NCBI RefSeq assembly: GCF_001625305.1
Contig: NW_017803046.1
Span: 2,569,146 to 2,633,145 of the forward strand
DNA length: 64,000 nucleotides
Direction: 5' to 3'
DNA from: Branchiostoma belcheri
Taxonomy: Eukaryota; Chordata; Leptocardii; Amphioxiformes; Branchiostomatidae
The notes under the pieces are model-generated. The model was not told the origin of the DNA, did no database searches, and saw nothing but the letters and a program-made list of their open reading frames with translations. This document shows, piece by piece, positions 47,361 through 59,300 of the stretch. Each line of letters opens with the position of its first letter. Positions within the stretch are counted from its first letter, which is position 1. Made by a program: the position numbers and the translations under genes.

Positions 47361-49866
47361 CTTTTCTGCTTTCCGTGTTGTTCAGAGGACCTGTTTCACT
47401 GCATGCAGATGGAATCTGAGGTATGGTTGGTACTAACCTGTCCTGGTGATTTGGTGGCAGAAATATTTCTTTTCTGAAGAACGGAGGCTTTTACTGCTGG
47501 GATTTTGTCAGATTTGAGTAGACACTATTTATCCCAATATTATGAAGAGACTTTGCCTGAACTGGTCCTGATATGAATGGATTGAGCCTACTTCTGGGCC
47601 TGTGAATCTGGGCCTGTGAATACAAGCATTTAGGCTATTGGAATAATCAACCTGTTTTCTGGTCAGGGCCTACACAGATTAGCTCAGAGTTAGACTTGAG
47701 TTAGAGTTTCTCGAGGGGCATTTCTTTGAGAGCATGATAGCCCTGGAGCCAAGAGGATGGCCTGCATAGGCCCTGGAAACAGCCTGGCATCCAGGCTATC
47801 TGTTTTCCTGTACAGGAAACATTCCAATAGCCACCCATGCAGACTAATTTATCAGCGACCATTTCCTGAAAAACTGGCATTTTAAATGGATTGTCACTCC
47901 AAGGTCTTGTCATGTCAAAATCCAACAATATCTATCAAGGATTCTACTTCACTTTATGCTGACGAGTTCCACTACAAGATGAACATTAAAGTATCAATAA
48001 ATCTGCAATGTAGGACTGAATCTTGTACTAGTACGCTGTTTCTTGGTACATGTACTTTTGGCCAAAAAATCTGGTCAGCTAAAAGTAAGCATATTGGATT
48101 TCTGTCATGGACAGAAATGTTTGGTGTTGAGAATGGCTCAGAAGCCCAAAAGGAGTAGGAATTTTCAAGCACTAGTTTGACCTTCTATTACATGTATGTC
48201 TAGCAACTACAGAAGCATCCTTATATCTGCATGACTTTGGGGACTGAAAAAGGATGAAATTGTTTTCAAGAAAGGTTTTGTGTTGAACAATTGAAGTACT
48301 GTGATGAAGTCCACAAAATCAGGTCACTGACCGGAAAGAATGAAGGCCTGGAAGTGGACGGCCAGACTAATCTCCTATCAGTTCAGACAGCCTTGAATCT
48401 TAGACTGACCAACTCCCTCACTCACACTACTCAGTCTACAATCCACAAAGACTGTTTTGTACAAATCTTTGTACAGACTGTAAAACAATTTATTGTTTGA
48501 ACTCATATAGAGAAGGTACACTTTAGTAAGCATTTCAGTACACTGTACAAGATACATGTGCTACCATAATGCACATTTTTCCTCATGAATTAATGTATGT
48601 AACATCCAAGAATTTTAGTACAATAGCAGATATAAAGCTGTAATGCTATGTTATTCCATCTTACGGTCACAACTTGCGTACACTGATCTTTCATTCATCT
48701 GTACAAAAAGTGCAGTTTAATTTTTTTTATTAGATAAGGATTCTTCCTTGTCTAAAAAGGTGAAGAGGGACAATTTTGTCCTTTACCATAAATAGGCTAC
48801 TACTGGTATTGTCTATTTATCAGACATGTACAAGGGCAGAGAAACTGCAGCATCCAAAACAATGTGTTAAACATTTCATATTTGAAACATCTCTCTATAT
48901 TTACAGTTGTACATCGTTTTTTTTCCAATCTATTACATACACTGTATCAGGCTTTTTTCAAAAGAATCCACAACTTCTACGTAAACAATGTGTTGTTTTG
49001 GCCACCTACTGGAAGAAAATGGAATTGCAAGAACTGAATACATTGTACTTTGTCAGGTTTATAACATCTAATTCCTGACAGTGGTTCCAGCATTCAGAAT
49101 ACACATAGACTACAGTGTCACATTTACATTTCTCAATACGTTTAGCACTGGCCATATGTGACAAGAATGTTTGCCCATATTGAAAGACAAGAGAGTGCAT
49201 GTAAGCAATCCTTGGCTTCCTGAATTCCCCCATATCGACCCCAATTCCAGCTGCTGGCTCCCAGCCAGATTCTGAGACTTTCACCTTCATAACATTTCCT
49301 GAGTCTGAACTTTTGACCTCTAATCATTATGTCTGTCTGGTCAAACAGATACACAAACCCACATTTCAGCCATCAAAATAATTCCATACCTGGAAGTGGT
49401 AGCTTCATATGGGCAGTAATCTTCATTTTCATTAAAAAATTGTGATCACTAAAGTAGTTGGGGGTTGCACTACAAATAAATCAGAGATGACTTTCAACAG
49501 GTGTCTTTGGTAATTTTCAACTCCTTCATAATCAATTATTTTCAGTCATAAAACTCTTAACATGATCATAACATGATTGTGCTCATCTCTCTCCTTCAGT
49601 AAATTTCGTCTTCAACACTCAACATTCTGTTTATTGTGAGCTGTTTGCATTATCAGTGTAAAACATTAGGTGTTCTAACTGATGATCTGTAAACAGTGCT
49701 CACCATTCCTATACTTCCAATTACCTTGTTCCTTTCCCAACACTTCCCACAATCATGGATCTACCTATTGTACCATTTGTTGGTGACAGATCGTACCAAA
49801 GTACATATCCGGAGGGGTGTCTTCAACCATCACAAATTTGACTCATATTTTTCCATAGATTATGAG
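47361..49866. other. Intergenic region between the PAP2 gene and the fibrinogen-domain gene
   Basis: About 2.5 kb with no recognisable exon. The left end should contain the upstream promoter of the fibrinogen-domain gene. A minus-strand AATAAA (plus-strand TTTATT at 49630-49635) lies about 230 nt past the PAP2 stop and is a plausible polyadenylation signal. Short open frames at 47701-48172 and 49006-49354 look like noise. Confidence 0.45.
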
Positions 49867-52800
49867 TTAAAGTTCAATCGGACTCTTTAATGTCCCAAGA
49901 AAAGGCCACACCAGCATCTGGCAAAACCACGGGGAGAACCAGAAGAAGCTGACGATTCGGTACTGCACCAGACCAATCACAACCCCCGTAACAACGTCGC
50001 TGACGTGGTGTCTTCCTAACATGACCCTCGACATGGCGATCGCGAACGCCCACAGAACGAGGAAGTGTTTTATGGCCATCGGCATCCACCAATTGCCGAT
50101 GAGAAAGGATACCACCATTGCCGACCGCGTGGCGTGGCCAGACGGGAAGGAAAACTTGTCGACGGACAGGGTGACGGAATCGAACGGGTCGACGGGGTTG
50201 TACGGCGGCCGCTTACGTTTCACCATCGCCTTCATGGTTCCCACGATGAAAAGGTCGAGAATCAGAGCTGCATGGGTGACAAGACATAACATTATTAGAT
50301 CAGAATGTAATAAAAGCATTACATATATAGCCTGTGGCAGCTCAAAAGGTATTTCCCAATTCAATTTGTCTAGGTATACATTGCAGTGACACCATATTCA
50401 TCAGTGACATGATATTTAATGAATAAGAAAAAATTGTTAAATTCATTTGGTGAAAATTTCAAGTTGAACTATAAATATAGTATATGTACTAGTAATTATT
50501 TTAGGCAATTTTTAAATTGTTACAATGCTTGCTGTTGCTTCAACTTTTCCCATAACATTTTTGCCCAAAAGCTACCCCAAATCTAGACTTGCAGACATTT
50601 TACAAGCCAGACTAGCCAAATGGCCTGCCACGACAGGGATCCAAAACAGATGGGTCATACTAATGCCAATAGTTATCCTGCCACATTAAATGGCTTCATG
50701 AGAAGAACTGGCCATTAAGACTTAAAGTGCTCCTTGCAACAGCCCATTTTTCTGTTTGATATATGGGCTGTAGTTTCTTTTATACTGCATATAGCAATTA
50801 TAGTTGGCTGATAATATATATGGGGAACTCGATCTAAAGGCCCTTACTACTTCAGAAATAGCTCCTAAAAGTCACAATCAGGTCTGTTAAACTTAAAACA
50901 AGGTAAACCAATATACTGTGTGACAAGAAAGGATTAGCATATATAGTCTGTTACACAATATTTTTTGTCATTAGTATGTTTCCTTCAAGGCCATACGTAA
51001 GTAGACACTCTATAATTACCTAATGATACTGTACATAACATAGCACATGCATATATACATGTATGTATGCAGAAAGTGTTTCAAGGGCAGCAATACAGTC
51101 TACTTGGCTGAAGCTTATGAAGTACTTGACTGTCCCATTGCTAATAGTAATAGTGTAGCACACTCTGATGCATTATAATTAGGAATTGCCAAAATCGTGG
51201 CCAGAATCTAAACTTTCCCCAGGTTCATATTAGGTAGTCAGAGCTTGAAATTAATGTTAAATTGGCAGTAGATCTAACATAATTGTAAAATGTATATTCT
51301 ATTTCTAGTTGTCATCATTTTGACCTGAACAGCTCTGTTAGAAAATGCAGGTAATATTTGCATCAAACTTATCAGCCAAGAAGTATCTAAGCCTTGTTTG
51401 TGAAATTTGTGACATATCTTAATCAGGTATCTTTTTGTCCTCATTACTAGTGATATATTGACTTATTAGTGCAGATTTTATTAAGACCTGTGAATGACTA
51501 AAGTCCCAAGATGTTTTCTCCTTCACTGTCTAGTACAATGTACCAAATTAACATCACTTATGAATCTCCTTTCAACTGAACACCATTAATTAATACTATA
51601 TGATATTTTCCTACATCCAAATAAACATGCTGGTAACACTACATTAACCCTTCAAGAGATAGGAGTTGGTATACTGTCTTGAATTAAATAAAGGCTTTTA
51701 AAACCATGGTGGAACTGGAAAGAACAAATTCAATTCCTGTGAAATTAACAACATATGGTCTCTACATGCACTGTTTCATTTTCGACTGGGCCAAAAATAA
51801 GAATAATATGTTTCACATACGATGACATTTCTTAAAAAGCAAACAACAGTTGATAATCTCCACAGAGAAGCATGTGATGAAGAAACAATGCTTTTAATTT
51901 GGCTGATTTGTTCAAGCTGAATGACATTAAAATTCTGTCATGTAGTGTTAGAAAATGTGAATTTTTACATAGTTTAGCAACTCTAAGTTATGTAGCTATT
52001 ACTACAAATACAAAGTAAAGGGGCTGTAAATGGTACTTTGAATTCGAATTTCTATCTGATCAGATTATATTGTACTCTACTTCTTTTAAAAACATGTCAT
52101 CCATTCTGACTTGAAACTGAATTGTCAGCATGTACAATATGCTTAGTATTCAGCTGTCACTATCCAACTACAGTAAGTGTTTAGATGGATTCTCGCCAAC
52201 TTTCACCTCCTAGTCCTACTTCCTATTCCTACAGATACTTCTGACATTGACATTGGAAGGTCAATAGGGCTAATCTATTAGTAGTCTAGTGGGGGGCACA
52301 TCCAGACATTAGCTTAAGTTGGAAGCAATCTTGTCTGTCCCATTATCAGTGGATGGCTTAAACTGGCTGCTTTTCAGTAAAACTCTAATAGCTCTCTAAT
52401 AGAAGATTGGATAAATTTTACAGGAACCACTCACTGTGCATGAATATGTAAGGCAACACATTTTCTCAGTTCTTTGATGATTGGATGCTTTTTCTGATTT
52501 GAAAGAAACAGTAAATTTTTTTCTTCATTTTTACTTGGGATTTCAAACATGTATCCACAAGTCAATTAACTGCATTATTGTGGGCTACAGTATTTCCACT
52601 ATCTTCACTTGTTACCTGACATCTTGTACTTTATCTAATTTGGTGGAAAATTGGAACAACTCAAGAGACGGAGATAATTCTTCAGACTCAGAGTCTGGAA
52701 CAAAAGTAAAATCTACACATCGGTATGCTGAAGTAACTCCACAGGGCCTCAGGCCATTATGCACGGCAATAAAAACCATAAAGATTATCTGCCATATCTC

Positions 52801-55438
52801 TGCTGCTTAATACACAAGCATTCATGGGTGAATCTGACATCGCGTAACAAAATCTTACTTTAGTGCCAGAGGGATGGTTGATGATAATCAGTTATGAGAG
52901 GGTGGGAAGCTTCCAAGGCAATATCAGTACCAAATGCTTTTGAATAATTCTTCAGTATGACAAATCTGACATCTGATCATGTTAAACTTCTTGATGTAAG
53001 TGATATATTTGTGCCTACTGTATATAATCTATTCATGGTTGCTTTAATTTTGAAAGCCCACTTAAGTACTCAGTCCCAGGGCTCAGTACCAATCCAGGGT
53101 TATAAACGAGATTTCTGATGATATGACAATGATGATGATACAATACCATTGGAAAGTAACAGTGTAGACAAAGTTGAGCAAACTCTTTTGGTGAGTTTAT
53201 TTCCTAAATTCAAGGGAGTAGCCAGGACACTTCTGTTGTACCCTTTATTCTTTCACATCACAAATTCCCTTATTGTTTATTTGTATATTGAGATTTTCCA
53301 CAAAGTGAAAGGGAAGGCAAAACAGGTGCATATCCACCTTTTCAGGTTGCCCTCCCCCCAAAGAAACAACACAACAACATTATGTATGTTATATTGATTT
53401 ATAGACATGCTTTTGTTTTGACGCATCAGATTTTATTTGATTGTTGTCCACATTTTATTTCTTGCCTAAATGTAACCATGTCTTGTCCTGTGTAAATGTA
53501 ACTATTGTAAGCTGGGCCCCAGCTGAATGGGCTACCCTGCCATTTATGATCAAATGAAATGAATAAATAATATGGATTTCAAAGGCAATACTCAACAATG
53601 TATAAAGATATACAAAACAGACAAAAATCCAGTAATTTATGAAAGAATAAATCATGTTCTACCCTACTTGACAGTACTTGTCCCTTATTGTTCCTTACCT
53701 GCGAAGAGGTTGACCAGTTTCTGGACCTGCAGGATGGTTGTGCTTTTGTACAGCATGAAGAGAGTACCGGCGATCCACGGCACCCCGTGACACGAGAACT
53801 CCAGGAAGATCAGGATGTGCCGCAGGTTACTGTCCGAGCGATTCGCAACAACACTTATACACTGAGGGGAGGTACAAGGTGAGGAGGTAATAAACTCAGG
53901 GTTTTTGTGGCATATTAGTAATTAGATAGTTCTGACAAACATTTCAGTTGTGACACCATAAGTAGAGCATTCTTACTTCATAGTGCGGTACTATACCGTA
54001 ATAGTCATGCATTGGTTTATACATGTATATGAGTTGTACACAATGCCAATTACTAGTAGTATATGCTACCATTTACTCCTCTTACATACATCTGATGTAC
54101 AGTCAAACCTGAACCTGTGACCATCTTTGCACAAGTACCACCTGGCCATTGTGGACACTTTCTGGTGATCCCTTGGATTATTTGTTTCATTGTCAGCATG
54201 TATGTTGTAGCCACTTGTTTACTGTGCCCACTTTAATGCCCTTGAGTGGTCAATATGGACACATTTGACTGCATATGTGGACATTTCTCACATCACATTT
54301 TGCTTTTGACAAGCTTATAAAAGTGGGAGACTTGGTTGTTTAAACAACACATTGTTAATGGATGCCAGTTCAGTACCTTGGACAGGGTCAGGTCGATAGC
54401 CAACAGTGAGCTGAAGATGATCTCCCCCAGGGTGGCGTTAGGATCAGATGGACCCATCGTCTGCTGTGGCTGGAATATAAGGGTGAAAATACAATTACGT
54501 ACAATTAATACATGTACTGCATTTGTAGCAACTACAACATACTGATATACATTGTAGTAACACCTGATGTGCAAGTTCTGTTTTGTTCCTTCTCTACCTC
54601 GTCTTTTGAACATTCTACATTGTCTTCCCTTAAATCTTTTGTTATTCTGGTCACATTTAAAAGCTGCAACCTAAAGACCCACCATCCTCTCCAATTAGGC
54701 CTTAACTGTTACTGTAATGGCTGCCTTCAATTATGGCTTTTCTACCCCAATAGCAACATGAATTGTCAAACTATCTGAGGATCCAGGATTATCAAACTAT
54801 CTGAATCTTCAGACATTTTATCTCCTAGCATTTGATTGCAATGTTTCCTGACTTCCTTGCACCAAGGAAGTTATACAAAGTCCTTGATGCATAACGCCAT
54901 TGCATTGCTGCTTACGCCTATACAATCACACAATTTGTACACAAGTCATGTCCCGGAATGTCAGTGTACCACGTACCTTTCCCTTGTCTGTCCGGGGCAG
55001 TCCCCAGGGCCTCCCCAGGTTGGCATCATTCTGGCTCCCCTTCCGTCCAGTCTGGCTAGACTGCCTGGTCAGCCCGGGCCTTCCCCTGACCGCCTGTCTG
55101 TCCTGGTCTTCTGGGTCTTCTGATGACCGGCTGGGCCTCCGAGGGGGAGCGCGGCCCTGTGCCCTGGCCTCCGCGGCCTCTGCCGCCGCGCTCACCTCGG
55201 CGCTCCGGCCACTGCTGCGCCGATACCGGTCCCCGCCCTCCCCATGCAACGTGGCGTCCTCCTCAAAACTGTGCCTGCGCGGAGGGCCGGGCTTGGGAAA
55301 CACTGCGTCAGGGTTCCTCCATAACTTACTCATGTCAATATTTTCATTCATTTCGTTCTCGCCCCTCCCACTCCTAAAGTCTTCCTCATCGTCTTCGAAA
55401 AACGCTCCTTTCGATCTTTTACTTCTCTGGTGAGCCAT
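49867..55438 (-). CDS. PAP2-superfamily lipid phosphatase, PLPP6/PLPP7 type, 4 coding exons
   Basis: Exons 55438-54977, 54469-54377, 53861-53699 and 50267-49867 join in frame to 372 aa. The ATG at 55438 has a strong context (AAGATGG). Residues 1-155 are charged and low complexity (acidic, then Arg/Ser-rich). All three phosphatase motifs are intact: K252-x6-R259-P260, PSGH (281-284) and S319-R320-x5-H326-x3-D330, together with several hydrophobic helices. SLLAIDLTLSK and HGVPWIAGT are typical of the PLPP6/PLPP7 pair. Human PLPP6 hydrolyses presqualene and other isoprenoid diphosphates in ER and nuclear membranes. PLPP7 (NET39) has lost catalytic residues. This protein keeps them, yet its C-terminal CQML and its location beside FAM78 resemble PLPP7, so it may represent the pre-duplication ancestor. 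Confidence 0.92.
50268..53698 (-). other. Intron 3 of the PAP2 phosphatase gene
   Basis: A 3.4-kb AT-rich intron with no recognisable exon. Near 53500-53575 there is a GGGCCCCAGCTGAATGGGCT block followed by an AATGAAATGAATAAATAAT tail. This resembles the 3' end of an old retroelement (LINE or SINE tail), but no reverse-transcriptase frame accompanies it. Confidence 0.4.
54100..54271. repeat. Short MITE with CAGTCAAA termini in PAP2 gene intron 2
   Basis: The 172-bp stretch begins CAGTCAAACCTG and ends TTTGACTG, and both ends lead inward to a TGACC-containing segment. The left end is preceded by TA, but no matching TA is seen on the right. It resembles widespread small Tc/mariner-type MITEs with CAGTCAAACC ends. 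Classification is tentative. Confidence 0.45.
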
Positions 55439-56129
55439 CTTTCTTGTCAGGTCCACGTCCACCTCCACAAAAGCTCCTAGGGTGCTAAATTTGGAAATAA
55501 AACACTGACGACACGAGGGAAAGATTATTTTTAGCCGGTAGCGGCCATGTTGGATCGCACGATACCGCGAGGTCTTGTGGGATGGTTTAAAATACCGGAA
55601 GTTGACGTTCTCTCACCGGAAAACGTGCAAATTTCGCGGCAAAAACCAGCTGATCGGTGAAACCCCCTCACATATGATTACCCACAACGTTGGTAAAGAG
55701 CAGCCATCTCTATAGCGGTCTTATCAGTGGCCACAACGCGCTTCTTGTTCATCCGCTCTGCGTTTCCCGTCGGGGAAAAACATCAGGCGCTCGCTGTCCC
55801 TATCAGCTGGCACCAAACGCGATGGCAAGCATTTCTCCTGGCCAAATATAGCAATGCTAGAGTTACACACATGGCGATGTGTGTATACCGCACATTCTGC
55901 GAGTGCCGATGCTTGGCGAGACATCGAGGGACACTTTCCTGTCGCACGGCCGACACGGGTGGGACATTCTTCCCCAAGTCGTCGTGTCTTTACGGACTCC
56001 GCAGCACCGATCCCGACGCCGGTAAAACCGCCGTACGCCTGAGGTGCTCCCCGCGGGACTATGTAGGCCGTTGGCCCGATGCTCCCTCTCTCTTTGCTGG
56101 TCCAGCGAGATCCTTTCGGTACATCGAGG
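55439..56129. promoter_or_regulatory. CpG-rich bidirectional promoter region between PLPP6/7-like and FAM78 genes
   Basis: About 0.7 kb separates two divergent start codons. The stretch and its flanks (about 55080-56400) are clearly richer in G, C and CpG than the surrounding AT-rich DNA, as expected of a shared CpG-island promoter. No TATA box is evident. An open frame across 55727-56161 is in a region likely to be FAM78 5'UTR, and I do not regard it as a gene. Confidence 0.6.
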
Positions 56130-56398
56130 ATGGGGTGCGTTCAGAGCAGCGCTGGCTGTAACCGCTGCCCTGCCTGTAAATTCAAGGTTTCAGTGACCGA
56201 CCTGCACGCTTCTATTGACACCACGCCGACGATCATAGAGGAGTACTCGGACGTTGTGTTAAAGTACCGCACGCCTTACTTCAGGGCGTCCGCTAAGGTA
56301 ACGGTGCCGCCGATCCGCCGGGCGGGGAGATGGGCCGTGGGGTGGATACAGGCCTGTACGCACATGGAATTCTTCAACACGTACGGAAACATGGGCAC
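56130..56398 (+). CDS. FAM78: FAM78 family protein, first coding exon only (gene continues beyond window)
   Basis: The exon starts at ATG 56130 (strong context GAGGATGGG) and ends at donor GTAAGTT after 56398 in phase 2, giving about 90 residues. The sequence fits the FAM78A/B N-terminus: MGC-QS start, then Y-RTPYFRASAKV, PPI, W-VGWIQAC and MEFFNTY. Gly2, Cys3 and Ser6 fit an N-myristoylation signal with possible palmitoylation. An upstream in-frame ATG at 56079 would add 17 residues, but the conserved MGC start argues against it. FAM78 proteins have no established function. In human the rest of the protein lies in a second exon; none of it is recognisable in the remaining 7.6 kb, so the intron runs past the window end. 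Confidence 0.9.
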
Positions 56399-59300
56399 GT
56401 AAGTTACCGTGTTATTCCCTCCACGTACCGTATATCATGCATTTCAAGCAGTAAATCTCTACGCTACACAGACGATGTTTATTTATAATCGTCAGCATGA
56501 GATTAACGGTCACACACACTTCAACACAACGCGCCGCGTCTAACACAACACCTCATAGCCTTACAACGCGGTATCTCAACCTGTATATTTCTTATCTACA
56601 TGCTGTGTCTCTTCTCTTATCGTTTTTCTAGTTCCCCATTTCATGATGCGGTGTCGAGTAAGCGAATTATTTTAGAATATCCACAAACGATCACAAATTG
56701 TGCGTTTAAAAACAACCGGGACCCGGGTTGTAGTCGCGTTGAGTTGTTGCGAGTCATCTTCTCCGACAGCCAAAACATGGTGTGCAGTAAAAACAAATTG
56801 GTGATCATGAATTACTTCTTTGTATAGCCCGTGGTTATCTATATTGCACGATCAGTCTGGGTCCGACCTTAAATTAAAGTCCGAAGACCATCCTTCATTC
56901 TGTAACCTTCCGCCCTTCCGTTACCACAACTTCAAAACACGACTCTCTATCACAGTACGTCCTGTCCCCAACCATTGTCAACAAACAGAAACCGGAGACA
57001 TAATATATATCTTGTGCGCTCTGAAACGCCACTTTTACGGCATCTAGGTCACTACGGGACATACGGCCATCAGTATGTAACCTGACACGCGAATAAGCAT
57101 TCTCAGGATCCTAAATCTGGATTTAGAAGTAGAGACAGGAATGTCTCATTATTCTTGTCAATTAGCATCCTTGCTGTATAGATATCGTCAGTTGAAATGA
57201 TCAGGGAGAGCTTTTTGATGTTCCACCATTTTAGATGCTGTTGATAGTATCTGTGAAATTTGAAGGACGCTCTTCTGTGTACATCCTGAATTAGGTACCA
57301 CCAAGCAGGATGCGGCTTTCGAAGTCAAAACAAGCTTTGGTTATTTCCTCTGTACCACATTTTTTTCTTAGTAAAAAATGCCAGAATATTGGAAAAGTGT
57401 CCGCGTGCCTTTAATAGATCGTGCGTGAATTGTTTTCACGACTTTTCCTGTTACGTGAGTCCAAGTATTAGTCTGCACAGAAAGCGACTAATCTCTAGCT
57501 AGATTGCAAAACATCCCATACATAATGAAAGGGCAGTACAGCTAAAGGCAACGAGTTAGACTATTAACTACCCATTTCTCAGCAGTGTGGATTCACGGGA
57601 AGTTTCCAAACGCTGTTTTGCCCTTTTAGGGCAAAGGTCCTGGTGGCACAGTTACTATGTATACGGGCGCAGCCACAGCGTTTTCCCAGATGCGGACGGC
57701 TGTCAACCGGCCAGCCGGGATGACGCCGCTTTCTTTCGCCAAGCCTTCAGCGGGACGATCCATTAACTGCTGAGAAGGATCACTCTGTATTTACAAAGAC
57801 ATTTCTCTTGGATTTAGATAAAATCAGAGACTAAAATTACCTCCGAGTTAACCCTGTCCGCTGCACGTGTAAATATTGACACACATTCGGTCAGAAGCTG
57901 CGCCCCGTGCCTTGTTTCATTACTCCTCGCCATCACTTCAGGAACCAAATGTCGCTTCTCATGCAACATCTGCTACATATTCAATAAATCGCTACAGTGA
58001 TTTTTCCTCCCGCCACGCTGAATAGCGTCCACCCCCGGTGCCGCGGTGAATGGAGAATCACCCCAGAACCGTGACCTAGGGGGCCTTGATCAGACGATAG
58101 TGCAAACCTTCCCATCCCGTTGCTATAGAAACGCAGTTGGATTGAGTAGGTCTGACTGAATATAATTCTCGTGTCGTGCGAAGGGTTGGAATTATGCCCG
58201 CGGGGTTTTCAGTAGGGACGCCTATCCCTTAATCTAAAGTGCGAAGACTTGGGACCCAGGGGACTTCTTTTTACATAATCTTATTCTGCACGGCAAGTGT
58301 CACATGTCGTCAGGCATAGGTGGAGGCACACTTCCAATGCGATTTCCAGTCTGGCAACTAGCGAACATTAGATTGTTTCCTCTCTTACATCAGTTCCGAA
58401 ATGACTGCTACAGTCATGTACATGGAATGATCTATATCATCAATATATGACGATACCAAGTGTCTGAAACGTTCACAGCCAGCGATATTCATTGATTGAA
58501 CGTTCTCTGTCCCGCCGTTAGAAAATGCTCCATTCTTTACTACAGAGTTATTTAATGTCCATGGCTTCACGGTCACGGCTGTACGTGCATTGTGGGTCTC
58601 AGTGGAGGCATTAGAAATTTTACGATTCACAGAAAATTGCCACAATCTAAATACGTCGTCCTCCGTTTACGGCGTCGCGATTTTGGTTGGCAAAATTAGT
58701 AATTGCAGTGCAGTTGTGTTTGATATTGGCCGCCATATTTCCCAAACGCACGACGTCGCGTGTGACGAATGTTTCGGACATGTGGGCAAGTTTGTTTTAC
58801 ATCTGCAAATTTCCGTTAATTGGCGAAACGAAAGTTTGTTGGGAGTTTCACCATCTGTTCTTCGACAGCAGAAAATTGGCGTCTACATAAATCCTTTGAT
58901 AGCCAATAATGAACGTCCAATAGGTATCTAGCAACAGGTGGACCGGCTTTGGAATCTGCCTAATAGGCACTTACGCAGCCTGCACTTGGCGATGCGAGCA
59001 CGTCGTTAAAATGTATTAATGTGATTTATTTTCCGTTATTACGTGGTAACTCTAACGTTAAATATATTCATTGTGTAGCTAGCGTACAATTGCTAGCGTA
59101 AGCTACGCTGAGTATAGCTTCTAGATGTACTATTGGCATATTAGCATTTTTCTGTTATCGTACAATAGGACTAAGATAGCTCCGTATATGCATAATTTCA
59201 CTTTGCCATACAAATTACAGATTTTAAGGGTGTAACGTTATAGTTTTATAAGGTATATCAGCCCTGATAAACTCAAAATTGCTGTTTTATGCTCCCAGAC

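Noticed and set aside
55439-55468. N-terminal extension of the PAP2 protein beyond ATG 55438
   Set aside because: The upstream frame opens with GTG, not ATG, whereas 55438 is an ATG in a strong context.
55727-56161. 144-codon plus-strand open frame before FAM78
   Set aside because: It lies in a CpG-rich promoter and 5'UTR, where open frames arise by chance, and does not match a known protein.
58590-58931. 113-codon plus-strand frame in the FAM78 intron
   Set aside because: Composition and lack of similarity suggest chance; it does not correspond to the missing FAM78 C-terminal part.
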